Shown here: piece after piece, positions 33,817 to 41,797 of the stretch
Layout of the letters: every line of letters starts with the position of its first letter
Numbering within the stretch: the first letter of the stretch is position 1
Origin: Chloroflexota bacterium
Lineage (GTDB): Bacteria; Chloroflexota; Dehalococcoidia; Lucifugimonadales; UBA3495
Length of the DNA stretch: 59,521 nucleotides
Direction of reading: 5' to 3'
NCBI GenBank assembly: GCA_022573285.1
Contig: JACZUF010000016.1
Coordinates: forward strand, 1-59,521
Program-made: the position numbers and the translations under genes
The notes under the pieces: generated by a model
Databases searched by the model: none
Told to the model about the DNA's origin: nothing
What the model saw: the letters and a program-made list of their open reading frames with translations, nothing else

Positions 33817-35574
33817 GTGGCCATTGGAATCAAGACCTACCGTCCCACCGTATCGGGGTCAACCCACATGGTATCGGCCGGGCATTACCTGGCCACCGCG
33901 TCGGGTTACCGGATCCTGGAGCAGGGCGGGAACGCCACCGACGCCGGCGTGGCGGCCGGCATCACCCTGAACGTGGTGCTGCCCCAGTGGACCAACTTTG
34001 GCGGCGTGGCCCCCATCATCATCCACGATGCCCAGAAGAAAGAGACGGTTTCCATCAGCGGCCTGGGACGTTGGCCCAAAGCCGCCAACATCGATGATTA
34101 CCTGGCCAAATTCGGCGGCGACCTGCCGCCCGGCATCCCCCGAACGGTGACCCCGGCGGGGGCCGACGCCTGGATGACCGCCCTGAAACTCTACGGGACC
34201 ATGACCTTTGAGCAGGTGGTCACCCCGGCCATGGAACTGGCGGAGCACGGCTTCCCGGTGCCATCAACCTTGGCCTCGGCCTTGGCCAAGACCGGCGACG
34301 ACCTGACCCACGAGACCAGCGGCCAAACCAACTGGCCCTCCACCGCCGAAATCTTCTTCCCCGGAGGGAGAAGCCTCAAGACCGGAGAGACCCTGGTGCA
34401 GACGGACCTGGCCCGCAGCTTCATGCGCCTGATCGAAATTGAGCGGGAGAACGCCTCCCAGGGCCGGGAGGCCGCATTGCAGGCGGCCCGTGACTTCTTC
34501 TATAAGGGCGACATCGCCCAGGAGATGGTGAAATTCAACCAGGAGAACGGCGGCCTCCTGACCATGGAGGACCTGGCGGACTTCCACGTTGGCGTCGATG
34601 CCCCGGCCCACGGCACCTATAAGGGGATCGACGTATACACCTGCGGGCCATGGTGCCAAGGCCCGGTGAGCATCCAGGCCCTGCAGATCCTCGAAGGCAT
34701 GGACCTGAAGGGTATGGGTCACAACAGCGCAGATTACATCCACTCGTTGCTGGAAGCGCTGAATCTGGCCTTCAGCGACCGCGACGGCTACTACGGCGAC
34801 CCGGACTTCGTGGACGTGCCCATGGAAGGCTTGCTGTCCAAATCATTCGCCGAGGAACGCCGGGCCCAGATCGACCCCCGCAAGGCCTTCGGGCAGATGC
34901 CCGAGGCCGGCGACCCCTGGCGTCACCAGGGGATGCAGTCGCCCAACGGCAAGCCGGCCCGGCCCGAGCCGGTGGGTGGCGGGCTCCCGGCCGACACCAG
35001 TTACACCGCCGTCGTGGACCGCTGGGGCAACGCCTTCTCCGCCACGCCCAGCGACACCATCGCCTACAACCCCATCGTTAAGGGTCTGGGATTCATCATC
35101 TCCGGCCGTGGCTCCCAGTCTTGGCTGGACCACAACCATCCCAGCTCACTGCAACCGGGCAAACGGCCCCGGTTGACCCCCAACCCGGCCCTGGCCATGA
35201 AGGACGGCAAGGTGATGATGCCCTTCGGCACGCCGGGGGGCGACGTGCAGCCCCAGTCCATGGTCCAGTTATTCCTGAACGTGGCCGAGTTCGGCATGGA
35301 AGTGCAGCAGGCCATCGAAGCGCCCCGCGTCTCCACTTGGAACTTCCCAAATTCCTTCTGGCCCCACGCCTACAACCCGGGCCTGGTCGGAGTGGAAGGG
35401 CGGATCGCCCCGGACGTGGTCGCCGACCTGCGCAAGCGTGGTCACAACGTGGAGGTCTGGGACGACTTTACGCCGCGCATGGGTTGCCTGTGCGCCATCC
35501 ACGTGGACCCAGAGCGGGGAAGCCGCAACGGCGGCGCCGATCCCAGAAGGGACGGCTACGCCATGGGCCGCTAG
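33817..35574 (+). CDS. Gamma-glutamyltransferase family Ntn hydrolase
   Basis: A protein of about 585 residues. Members are made as a precursor that cuts itself before a Thr, which then becomes the nucleophile; Thr394 in PADTSYTAVVDRWGN is that residue. The N-terminal domain starts with MVSAGHYLATASGYRILEQGG and NATDAGVAAG. The glycine-rich FGTPGGDVQPQ and the C-terminal subunit segments are intact. No clear signal peptide is seen, unlike periplasmic GGT, so glutathione is not assured as substrate. GTG 33817 with GAGGGGG upstream is preferred; ATG 33796 is possible. Confidence 0.88.
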   Translation: MAIGIKTYRPTVSGSTHMVSAGHYLATASGYRILEQGGNATDAGVAAGITLNVVLPQWTNFGGVAPIIIHDAQKKETVSISGLGRWPKAANIDDYLAKFGGDLPPGIPRTVTPAGADAWMTALKLYGTMTFEQVVTPAMELAEHGFPVPSTLASALAKTGDDLTHETSGQTNWPSTAEIFFPGGRSLKTGETLVQTDLARSFMRLIEIERENASQGREAALQAARDFFYKGDIAQEMVKFNQENGGLLTMEDLADFHVGVDAPAHGTYKGIDVYTCGPWCQGPVSIQALQILEGMDLKGMGHNSADYIHSLLEALNLAFSDRDGYYGDPDFVDVPMEGLLSKSFAEERRAQIDPRKAFGQMPEAGDPWRHQGMQSPNGKPARPEPVGGGLPADTSYTAVVDRWGNAFSATPSDTIAYNPIVKGLGFIISGRGSQSWLDHNHPSSLQPGKRPRLTPNPALAMKDGKVMMPFGTPGGDVQPQSMVQLFLNVAEFGMEVQQAIEAPRVSTWNFPNSFWPHAYNPGLVGVEGRIAPDVVADLRKRGHNVEVWDDFTPRMGCLCAIHVDPERGSRNGGADPRRDGYAMGR

Positions 35575-35596
35575 GTCAGTCCCAGCCAACGATAAT

Positions 35597-35627
35597 AAAG
35601 TCCCGGCAGTTGCTGCCGGGACTTTTT
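35597..35627 (+). terminator. Rho-independent terminator after the gamma-glutamyltransferase gene
   Basis: A 13-bp perfect stem with a 3-base loop (arms at 35597-35609 and 35613-35625) ends in a run of five T. It lies 23 bases after the stop codon. The A-rich left flank means it may also work on the opposite strand. Confidence 0.92.
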
Positions 35628-35660
35628 CTTACGGTGACAAGTGGACTTATACGGGTGTTT

Positions 35661-35768
35661 GCCCCCTCTCTAACTCTCCCCCTTGCGAGGGGGAGAGGAC
35701 AATTCCAACCCCCTTACTTGTGGGAGAACAATTCCTTCCCCCGCGCCGGGGGAAGGTTAGGATGGGGG
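35661..35768. repeat. Dispersed palindromic repeats, family A (copy 2, both halves)
   Basis: The first hairpin (CTCTCCCCCTTGCGAGGGGG, then AGAG) is shared with 29361. The second (TTCCCCCGCGCCGGGGGAA then GGTTAGGATGGGG) is identical to that at 9086-9163. A degenerate tandem of GCTGAGTGCTGAGT follows at about 35798-35824, just before the SDR gene end. Confidence 0.75.
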
Positions 35769-35828
35769 CGGCCTCTCTGGGACAATACTTCTGCTGACCG
35801 CTGAGTGCTGAGTGCTGAGTGCTGATTG

Positions 35829-36578
35829 CTACTGGGCGGTGCGGCCGCCGTCGATGACCAACTCGGAGCCGGTTACAAAGGACGCTTCGTCCGAGGCCAG
35901 ATACAGGGCGCCGTAGGCCACGTCTTCCGGCCTTCCCAGCCGTCCGATGGGTGTCCGGTTCATCCGGTCTTCCCGGTGGGCCACGTCGGCCAACAGCCCC
36001 TCGGTCATGGGGGTCTCGATGGTGCCGGGATGGATCGAGTTGGCCCGGATGCCGTCTGAGGCGTACTGGATGGCCGTCGACTTGGTCAGCAACCGCACGG
36101 CGCCCTTTGATGCCGTGTAAGCTGTCGTCTCTTTGCTTCCCACCAGACCGGCCACCGACGAGATATTTACGATGGACCCGCCCCCGGCTTTACGCATCTC
36201 CGGTATGGCGTATTTGGTGCCCAAGAACACCCCCTTGGCATTGATGTCCATCACCTGGTCCCACTCGGCGGAGGTGGTTTCGAGCACGACGTGCGCGCGG
36301 TAGATGCCGGCGTTGTTGACCAGGATATCCAGCTTGCCGAAGCGGGAGACGGCTACGCTGACCGCCCGCTGCCAGGCGTCTTCGTTGGTCACGTCCAGGG
36401 GCACGAACACGCACTCGCCGCCCGTCTCGTTGATCTCGGCCTCCACCTTGCGGCCCTCATCCTCCAGCACGTCTCCGATGACGACCTTGGCGCCCTCCGT
36501 GGCGAATAGCTTGGCCTCCACCGCGCCCATCCCCCGGGCGCCGCCGCTGATCAGCGCCACCTTATTCTCCAGACGCAT
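35829..36578 (-). CDS. Short-chain dehydrogenase/reductase, tandem copy 1
   Basis: A 249-residue classical SDR: ISGGARGMGAVEAKLFA (cofactor loop), IGDVLEDEG (an Asp after the second strand, favouring NAD), ILVNNAGIY, and the Ser-Tyr-Lys centre in NISSVAGLVGSKETTAYTASK. The C-terminal TGSELVIDGG is standard. It is very similar along its length to the next gene, so the pair arose by tandem duplication. It is the downstream gene of the pair. Confidence 0.92.
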   Translation of the reverse strand: MRLENKVALISGGARGMGAVEAKLFATEGAKVVIGDVLEDEGRKVEAEINETGGECVFVPLDVTNEDAWQRAVSVAVSRFGKLDILVNNAGIYRAHVVLETTSAEWDQVMDINAKGVFLGTKYAIPEMRKAGGGSIVNISSVAGLVGSKETTAYTASKGAVRLLTKSTAIQYASDGIRANSIHPGTIETPMTEGLLADVAHREDRMNRTPIGRLGRPEDVAYGALYLASDEASFVTGSELVIDGGRTAQ

Positions 36579-36612
36579 GGCGTTCTCTCCTCATCTGGTC
36601 TGATTGGCCCGG

Positions 36613-37362
36613 CTATTGGGCGGTCCAGCCACCGTCGATGACCAACTCGGCACCGGTGACGAAGGACGATTCATCAGATGCCAGGTACAGCGCCCCGTAG
36701 GCCACGTCCTCCGGCTGGCCCAACCGGGACAGAGGAGTGGGGTCCAACCGCTCCGTCTTGAACCGGGCGTTGGCGATGGCCTCGGCGGTCATGTCGGTCT
36801 CGATGACGCCGGGGTGGATGGAGTTGGAGCGGATGCCCTCCGAGGCATATTGGATGGCCGTGGACTTGGTGAACAGCCGCACCGCGCCCTTGGACGCGTT
36901 GTAGGCTGAAGAGAAGGGGTTGCCCACCAGTCCGGCCACCGAAGAGATATTGATGATCGAGCCGCCTCCGGCTTTCCGCATGGCCGGTATGGAGTGTTTG
37001 GCGCCCAGGAAGACGCCCTTGGCATTGACGTTCATCACCTGGTCCCATTCGTCGGAGGTCGTGTCCTCCACCGGGTGGCTAATGTAGATGCCCGCGTTGT
37101 TCACCAGAACGTCCAGCTTGCCGAAGCGGCCGACGGCGGCGGCCACGGCCTGCTCCCATTGGTCTTCATCGGTCACGTCCAAGGGCACGAAGAGGCACTC
37201 GCCGCCGGTCTCGTTGATCTCGGCTTCAACCCGCTTCCCCTCTTCCTCCAGCAGGTCGCCGATGACTATCTTGGCGCCCTCCTTGGCGAAAAGTTTGGCT
37301 TCAACGGCACCCATCCCCTTGGCGCCGCCGCTGATCAGGACCACCTTGTTCTCCAGACGCAT
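36613..37362 (-). CDS. Short-chain dehydrogenase/reductase, tandem copy 2
   Basis: A 249-residue SDR of the same length as its neighbour and alike in nearly every block: ISGGAKGMGAVEAKLFA, IGDLLEEEG, VLVNNAGIY, and NISSVAGLVGNPFSSAYNASK with the catalytic Ser, Tyr and Lys. The main differences lie in the substrate-loop region near residues 180-205, which suggests a diverged substrate range. The two genes are separated by 34 bases and probably share one transcript starting here. Confidence 0.92.
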   Translation of the reverse strand: MRLENKVVLISGGAKGMGAVEAKLFAKEGAKIVIGDLLEEEGKRVEAEINETGGECLFVPLDVTDEDQWEQAVAAAVGRFGKLDVLVNNAGIYISHPVEDTTSDEWDQVMNVNAKGVFLGAKHSIPAMRKAGGGSIINISSVAGLVGNPFSSAYNASKGAVRLFTKSTAIQYASEGIRSNSIHPGVIETDMTAEAIANARFKTERLDPTPLSRLGQPEDVAYGALYLASDESSFVTGAELVIDGGWTAQ

Positions 37363-37501
37363 CGCGCTGCCTCCGGTACTTAAATAGTGGATCTGCTTGC
37401 GCCGATTTTAATGCCTGGCCGCGCTTAGTCAAGGGGCGGTAACCACCCCGGGTTTCGATTGACCGGGCTAGGAGCCGCCGATAGAATGGCTGCAACGCCA
37501 T

Positions 37502-38050
37502 ATGGAACCAGTACCCGTCACTCTTCCTTCCGCTGCGAACCCCTTTTTACGGCGTCATCTCCTCATCTTGTTGGCTGGCGCGGGCATCGTCTTCTTGATG
37601 GCTTGCGGCGGCACGGCACGGAGCGCCCAGGACTTCGAAGTGGTCCAATTCGACGGCGCGACCTTCCGGTTGTCCCAGGAAACCGAGAGCCAAGCGGTCG
37701 TGCTAAATTTTTGGTATCCCAGTTGTCCTCCTTGCCGCGCGGAGATGCCCGCCTTCGAGGCGGCCTGGCAGGAGCTTAAGGATAGTCCGGTGCGGTTCTT
37801 AGGTCTCTACGTCCCTCAGGGATTCGATTCCGAGCAGGACGCCCGGGACTTCGTGGACGAACTGGGCCTGACCTTCAGCTTCGCCACCGACCGTCTGGGC
37901 CGTATCGCCGAGGCCTACGAGTTGGAGTATTTTCCCAAGACTTATTTCATCGACATGGACGGCAAAATCGTCGCGACCCATATCAGCACTCTGAAGCCGG
38001 AGGAGATCCTCCGGCAGGTCCGGGCGCTGATCGGAGACCCGGCGTCATAG
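37502..38050 (+). CDS. TlpA/ResA-like thioredoxin-fold lipoprotein
   Basis: A 182-residue membrane-anchored thiol-disulfide oxidoreductase. Residues 18-35 are a lipoprotein signal with lipobox LMAC, so Cys35 is the lipid-bearing residue. The thioredoxin fold carries FWYPSCPPCRAEMPAFE with the CPPC active site at 75-78. The conserved cis-Pro follows in YFPKTYFID. TlpA/ResA proteins reduce apocytochrome or copper-site cysteines outside the membrane; a CopD-like membrane gene follows, which fits copper or haem-protein assembly. Confidence 0.9.
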   Translation: MEPVPVTLPSAANPFLRRHLLILLAGAGIVFLMACGGTARSAQDFEVVQFDGATFRLSQETESQAVVLNFWYPSCPPCRAEMPAFEAAWQELKDSPVRFLGLYVPQGFDSEQDARDFVDELGLTFSFATDRLGRIAEAYELEYFPKTYFIDMDGKIVATHISTLKPEEILRQVRALIGDPAS

Positions 38051-38090
38051 GGGCCCGCTGCGGTGGCCAAACGCCGTCCCAAGCCGTCCC

Positions 38091-38576
38091 ATGAACGTCT
38101 TAGACTGGATCTTGCTGGCCATCCGCTGGGGACACGCCTTGGCCGCCGTGGCGTGGGTCGGCGGCGGCATCTTCTACCTGATGGTGCTGCGCCCGGCCAT
38201 TCAAAGGGCCCAGGGGCTGCCCGCCGCGACAACCCGGGAGATCGGTGTCGAGTTCCGGGGCTTGGTCAGCACCGCCATCGCCGTGTTGCTGCTCACCGGA
38301 GTCATCCTGACGGTTTCAAGGCTGACCGAGGACGCTGTAACCAGCCCCTACGTGGCCGTGTTGGTGGTGAAAATAGTCCTGGCGTTGTACATGTTCTACG
38401 TGGTCCGGTTCATGCGCCGGGACAGCTATCCCGAGGAACCTGAGTTGGGAAACTCGCGTTGGCAGCGGGTGCGGGGGCGTCTCACCGGCACAACGGCCCT
38501 TTTGGTGATCGGGGTTGCGGTGATAGGATTGTCTGACGTGCTGGACGGCCTGCTGGAAAACGCGCTGGTGTCGTGA
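38091..38576 (+). CDS. CopD/DUF2269-like integral membrane protein
   Basis: A 161-residue protein with four hydrophobic segments. The first contains AIRWGHALAAVAWVGGG, in which the His resembles the metal-facing His of CopD-type copper or haem membrane proteins, and a second conserved-type Arg follows at MRR. It starts 40 bases after the TlpA-like gene. The pairing with an extracytoplasmic thioredoxin suggests a role in respiratory cofactor assembly, but this is inference. Confidence 0.75.
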   Translation: MNVLDWILLAIRWGHALAAVAWVGGGIFYLMVLRPAIQRAQGLPAATTREIGVEFRGLVSTAIAVLLLTGVILTVSRLTEDAVTSPYVAVLVVKIVLALYMFYVVRFMRRDSYPEEPELGNSRWQRVRGRLTGTTALLVIGVAVIGLSDVLDGLLENALVS

Positions 38577-38600
38577 GCGGACTACTGGATTGGAGCATCG

Positions 38601-38792
38601 ATGAAGAAAGACCTGATGGAGATACTGGCCTGCCCGGTATGCAAGGGCGAATTGGAACTGCGTTCGGAGGCGGAAGAGGGTGATGAAGTCATAACCGGCA
38701 GTCTCATCTGCGCCGCGTGCAACGAGACCTACCCGATTGAAGACTCGATCCCCAATCTGCTGCCGCCGGACCTACGCCGTGAGTTGGAGTAG
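38601..38792 (+). CDS. Trm112-family zinc protein
   Basis: A 63-residue zinc-ribbon protein with Cys11, Cys14, Cys37 and Cys40 (ILACPVCKG and LICAACNETYPI) and the family ending YPIEDSIPNLLP. Trm112-like proteins activate or stabilise methyltransferases acting on tRNA, rRNA and release factors; bacterial versions are often UPF0434/YcaR-like. It starts 24 bases after the CopD-like gene and probably ends that operon. Confidence 0.92.
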   Translation: MKKDLMEILACPVCKGELELRSEAEEGDEVITGSLICAACNETYPIEDSIPNLLPPDLRRELE

Positions 38793-38930
38793 CTTACTCC
38801 GGATTTTTAGGGGAGTTCCCGGCGGCGGCGACCCCGTCGTTACGGCGCAGGCCGGAACCCAGAAAGACTGACCTGAAACCAATTCCATTTGGCCAGACGA
38901 AAAGGCTCCTTCTGATTCGGCGTAGTCTCA

Positions 38931-38959
38931 GTAGGGGCGGGTTTTCAACCCGCCCTCAC
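38931..38959. repeat. Dispersed palindrome, family C (GTAGGGGC type)
   Basis: GTAGGGGCGGGTT and AACCCGCCCTCAC form a hairpin around TTC. Related palindromes lie at 39103-39130, 44669-44706 and 49470-49512, all intergenic. Confidence 0.75.
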
Positions 38960-39102
38960 ACTCATGAGAGACGCCTGTAGCAACCAGTGTGTTTGTGGGC
39001 CGCTCCGAATCCCGGTGCTGAAATTTCTCTCACTATCCTTGTTTGTACCGGCACGTCTGCCCCTGGCGGTCGTATTACTTCGACAACCACAGTGGCAATG
39101 AA

Positions 39103-39130
39103 AAAGGGCAGGTTGGAAACCTGCCCCTAC
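39103..39130. repeat. Dispersed palindrome, family C (second copy)
   Basis: GGGCAGGTT and AACCTGCCC pair around GGA, with the family end CCCCTAC. It lies between the Trm112 gene and the selenoprotein operon and could terminate both. Confidence 0.7.
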
Positions 39131-39203
39131 GCTCATCATCCGCAAAGCTCGATATTCTTCGCATGACGCCTTAGACCGTTGTGACGGAGTAAGGTGGTCT
39201 GGT

Positions 39204-39743
39204 TTAGCCCTCGCCGGTCAAGACCCGGACCACCATCGGGGCCAGTTCCTCGGCCCTGGCGCGGAGGGCTTCCCGGGACAGGTTCTCGATGGGGTGCTCG
39301 GTGAAAATGGTCGGGTAATCGGGCGCTCCCCACATCTTGGCCATGCCCTCCGCCGTCGGAATAAACCGGTCGGTGCAGATGGTGGCCGAAGGTATGCCGG
39401 CGTTCTCCACGTGAATCCCGTCGTGCACACTGCACGCGCTGCAGGAGCCTCAATCACCGATCGCGATGATCACCGAGTCAACCTGCTCGGTCAGCTCCTT
39501 CAGGGCTTTTGGGTCGGCGGGCCGGGAGGCGCTGGGCTTCCGGTGCCACTTGACTTCGGTTATCTCGTAGCGCGTCCTCAGGACCTCCGCCAACTCTTCC
39601 AGAAGAACGTCGGCGTTGCGCTTGCTGTCGTCGATGATCCCCAGGCGGGTGCCCGCCAGGCTGGCCAGCCGGGGCGCGCCGTCGAACGGGGCCACGATGG
39701 GCTGGGTGACCGGGTTTACCAGTACGTGTTCGCTCTGGGCCAT
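39204..39743 (-). CDS. UGSC-family selenoprotein (in-frame UGA)
   Basis: Read through one TGA (39452-39450), this frame encodes 179 residues with Sec98 in IGD-U-GSCSAC. The downstream half (VHDGIHVENAGIPSATICTD...EHPIENLSREALRARAEEL) continues the same domain with no loss of coding quality. The U-G-S-C motif names the family, which as I recall occurs in Sec and Cys forms. A hairpin with a 6-bp stem and GTG loop (39436-39422) starts 14 bases after the UGA, within the range of bacterial SECIS elements. ATG 39743 lies behind AGAGGGG; a frame open to 39935 is not used. A redox role is inferred from the motif; the substrate is unknown. Confidence 0.85.
39422..39436 (-). promoter_or_regulatory. Candidate SECIS hairpin of the UGSC gene
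   Basis: On the minus strand CGTGCA and TGCACG pair around loop GTG, with the loop 20-22 bases after the UGA. Bacterial SECIS elements have a short apical loop with an early G about 16-37 bases after the UGA. A competing hairpin (CTGCA/TGCAG) overlaps it. Confidence 0.5.
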
Positions 39744-39835
39744 TTGGTCCCCTCTCTCCGCGCCGGTTACGGGCGCTTGATGGGCAACTCTTTGAATTGT
39801 CGCAATCCCAGATAAAAAAAGCAACGGAGTGGAGA

Positions 39836-40444
39836 CTAATCGCCGGAATACTCGAAGGGGCAGAACTCGCCGTATTTCCCGCTGTAATCGTAGGAACGCC
39901 CGCCCACTTCGAACGTGAAGCGGGCAGTGGAGCAAAGTTCCTGGATTTTGGATGTGAAGCCGGTGGGCTTGGTGAGGGTGGCCAGTTCATCTTCGCCCGT
40001 CACCGGATTCTTCATGGGGCCCAATTGCAGGTCCAGCACTCCGGGAATCTTTATGCCGCTGCGGATCCCGTCCAGGTGAATCTCGAAGGGTACATAGCTG
40101 AATCCCAAGAAATGGGGAGACAGGTCGTGGAATACGCCAAAGGGCGGCACATACTGAAGGATCGTTTCCACCGCCGTCCGCTGGGGGGCTGACAGACGTT
40201 CGTCAATCACATCTAGAAGTGTCCCATTGCCCAGGTGTATGGCCTCCGGAAACAGGCCAAATTGACCGAAGGTCACGCCGTCCAACGCCACCCCGTCATA
40301 GTGCCCGGTCTCAACATGCCAAACGTAAATCCCCTCGCAATTGCCGTAAGACGGGGCCGCCCCAAAATTGCAGGGGCAACCCCAGTCGCAGTTGCAACCT
40401 GACAGCAGTTGGCCTTTAAGTGAATATTTCTTCGCCGTGGGCAC
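39836..40444 (-). CDS. DUF1326 cysteine-rich protein
   Basis: A 202-residue protein of the DUF1326 family, recognised by the N-terminal Cys cluster GCNCDWGCPCNFGAAP (Cys17, 19, 23, 25) and a further Cys36. The arrangement suggests metal or thiol chemistry, but the family is uncharacterised. GTG 40444 is preferred over an open extension to 40510 because GGGAGA lies nine bases upstream and the start falls 17 bases after the preceding gene. It sits between the 374-residue protein and the UGSC selenoprotein in one minus-strand operon. Confidence 0.85.
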   Translation of the reverse strand: MPTAKKYSLKGQLLSGCNCDWGCPCNFGAAPSYGNCEGIYVWHVETGHYDGVALDGVTFGQFGLFPEAIHLGNGTLLDVIDERLSAPQRTAVETILQYVPPFGVFHDLSPHFLGFSYVPFEIHLDGIRSGIKIPGVLDLQLGPMKNPVTGEDELATLTKPTGFTSKIQELCSTARFTFEVGGRSYDYSGKYGEFCPFEYSGD

Positions 40445-40461
40445 GCTGTTTGTCTCCCTGG

Positions 40462-41586
40462 CTATCTGATCACCTTGGTCACGGCGGTGCAGGCGACTTT
40501 GGGTCCCCAACTGGGGATCACCGAGGACATGTTGGACTCCTCGCCGCCAGCGAACACCAATAAGATGTCGTCGGGTTCCGGGATGAGCGGGACCATGGTT
40601 TCCCCGTCTCCCGGTTCAGGCTCGCCTTCGAGCACGCTGGCCGCCTTTAGATCGGCCACCGAGCGCCGGGTACGGGCGTGGATGTATTCTCTGATCTGGG
40701 CTTTGGTCCAGTCCTTCCAAAGGACGGCGTTGCCCGCGATGGTCACCACGATCTGCCCCTGCCGGACTCCGATGCCGGTGTCGCCCACGGACCCGGAGGT
40801 GGACATGTTGCTGCCGAGACTGGATGCCACGTCCGCGATGGCGTGCAGGATGGGCTCGGGATGCCCCACGGCCCGTATCTGCCGGGGCGACTCGCCGGCG
40901 AACACCGTTACGGTGCTCTGGTCCGCCGAGAATCCCCGTTCGACGTGCAGAGGAATCCAATGGGTCTCGGTTTCGGCCTCGGCGATGCAGTAGGTGTACT
41001 TGCCGGGATGACCGATGACGCTGCGGTCGAAGACGCCGGGGATGGCGGCGCAGGCGTTCATCAGGATCAGACGCACGGCGCGGCCGATGGTGGCGTTGGC
41101 CCGGTTCCCCGGACCGAACAGGTTATTCCGCGAGTTGATGTTCAGTTCTCTGGTCACCGGGCCGTTCACGATGGACAAGATGGCGGAGCCGCCCATGCTA
41201 GACGATGGCCCCACCAGGTTGAACTCCGGTTCCAACATGGCTTCGGTGGCGGTGAGCACCACCGGCATGTATTCGGGCAGGCACCCGGCCATCACCGCGT
41301 TGGCGGCCACCTTGCCCACCGTGATCTCGCGGCGGCGCTCCGGGATCTCGCCTACCACCTCTCCGGAAGGTCGGCCGGAACGCTCGATGAATTCCCCGAC
41401 GCGCTGTTCCGTAGGCGGGACCACCGGCAGTCCGTCGGTCCAACCCAACTCATAACAGCGCTCGATGGCCTCCAGGGCCGAGTCCCAACGTACAGTGGTC
41501 GTATCGCCGGTCGTAGTATCGCCCGATTCAGGCAAGGTTGATGCCCTCCGATTGGTATCCGGGGTCGCGAGGCGTCCAAGTAACAT
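40462..41586 (-). CDS. Unknown 374-residue protein of the UGSC operon
   Basis: I cannot assign a function. The core starts ALEAIERCYELGWTDGLPVV and continues with ITVGKVAANAVMAGCLPEYMPVVL (in part), GPVTRELNINSRNN, GHPGKYTYCIAE and HVERGF. From memory, proteins of this type sit beside UGSC genes in other bacteria, which is not checked here. The first 30 residues, with a doubled GDTTT, are probably not part of the fold, so a later start is possible. Three internal Cys lie in conserved-looking segments. It is the first gene of the operon. Confidence 0.75.
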   Translation of the reverse strand: MLLGRLATPDTNRRASTLPESGDTTTGDTTTVRWDSALEAIERCYELGWTDGLPVVPPTEQRVGEFIERSGRPSGEVVGEIPERRREITVGKVAANAVMAGCLPEYMPVVLTATEAMLEPEFNLVGPSSSMGGSAILSIVNGPVTRELNINSRNNLFGPGNRANATIGRAVRLILMNACAAIPGVFDRSVIGHPGKYTYCIAEAETETHWIPLHVERGFSADQSTVTVFAGESPRQIRAVGHPEPILHAIADVASSLGSNMSTSGSVGDTGIGVRQGQIVVTIAGNAVLWKDWTKAQIREYIHARTRRSVADLKAASVLEGEPEPGDGETMVPLIPEPDDILLVFAGGEESNMSSVIPSWGPKVACTAVTKVIR

Positions 41587-41630
41587 TCGCCGGTCGTGAC
41601 AGCACGTTGGGTCGCGTGGTGCTCCACTTT

Positions 41631-41700
41631 TGTCATTCTGAGCGTAGCGAAGAATCTCGTTACCGCTACAATGAGACCCTTCGCTTCACTCAGGGTGACA
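41631..41700. repeat. Dispersed inverted repeat, family D
   Basis: TGTCATTCTGAGCGTAGCGA is mirrored by TCGCTTCACTCAGGGTGACA, with AGAATCT/AGACCCT inside. A related, longer element lies at 42909-43019. Sequences of this type are common dispersed repeats in several bacterial phyla. Confidence 0.75.
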
Positions 41701-41756
41701 TTGGGTGGCCAGGGTTACATTGGGTGCTCAGCGTGACAGTGGGTGGTCAGGGTGAC
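41691..41756. repeat. 19-bp tandem repeat, about 3.4 units
   Basis: Units CAGGGTGACATTGGGTGGC, CAGGGTTACATTGGGTGCT and CAGCGTGACAGTGGGTGGT are followed by a partial fourth unit. It overlaps the right arm of the family D repeat and lies 105 bases upstream of the UGSC operon. Confidence 0.8.
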
Positions 41757-41797
41757 TGCGGCGCTGATCGCCCCGATGGAATCGTGGCTGACACCTC

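Larger units (their letters stand above)
38793..39203. other. Intergenic region with two family C palindromes
   Basis: No gene is visible in these 411 bases between two convergent operons. Two GTAGGGGC-type palindromes at 38931-38959 and 39103-39130 dominate it. Confidence 0.6.

Noticed and set aside
39450-39935. Long N-terminal extension of the UGSC frame to 39935
   Set aside because: It runs back into the DUF1326 gene; the ATG at 39743 with AGAGGGG gives a sensible start.
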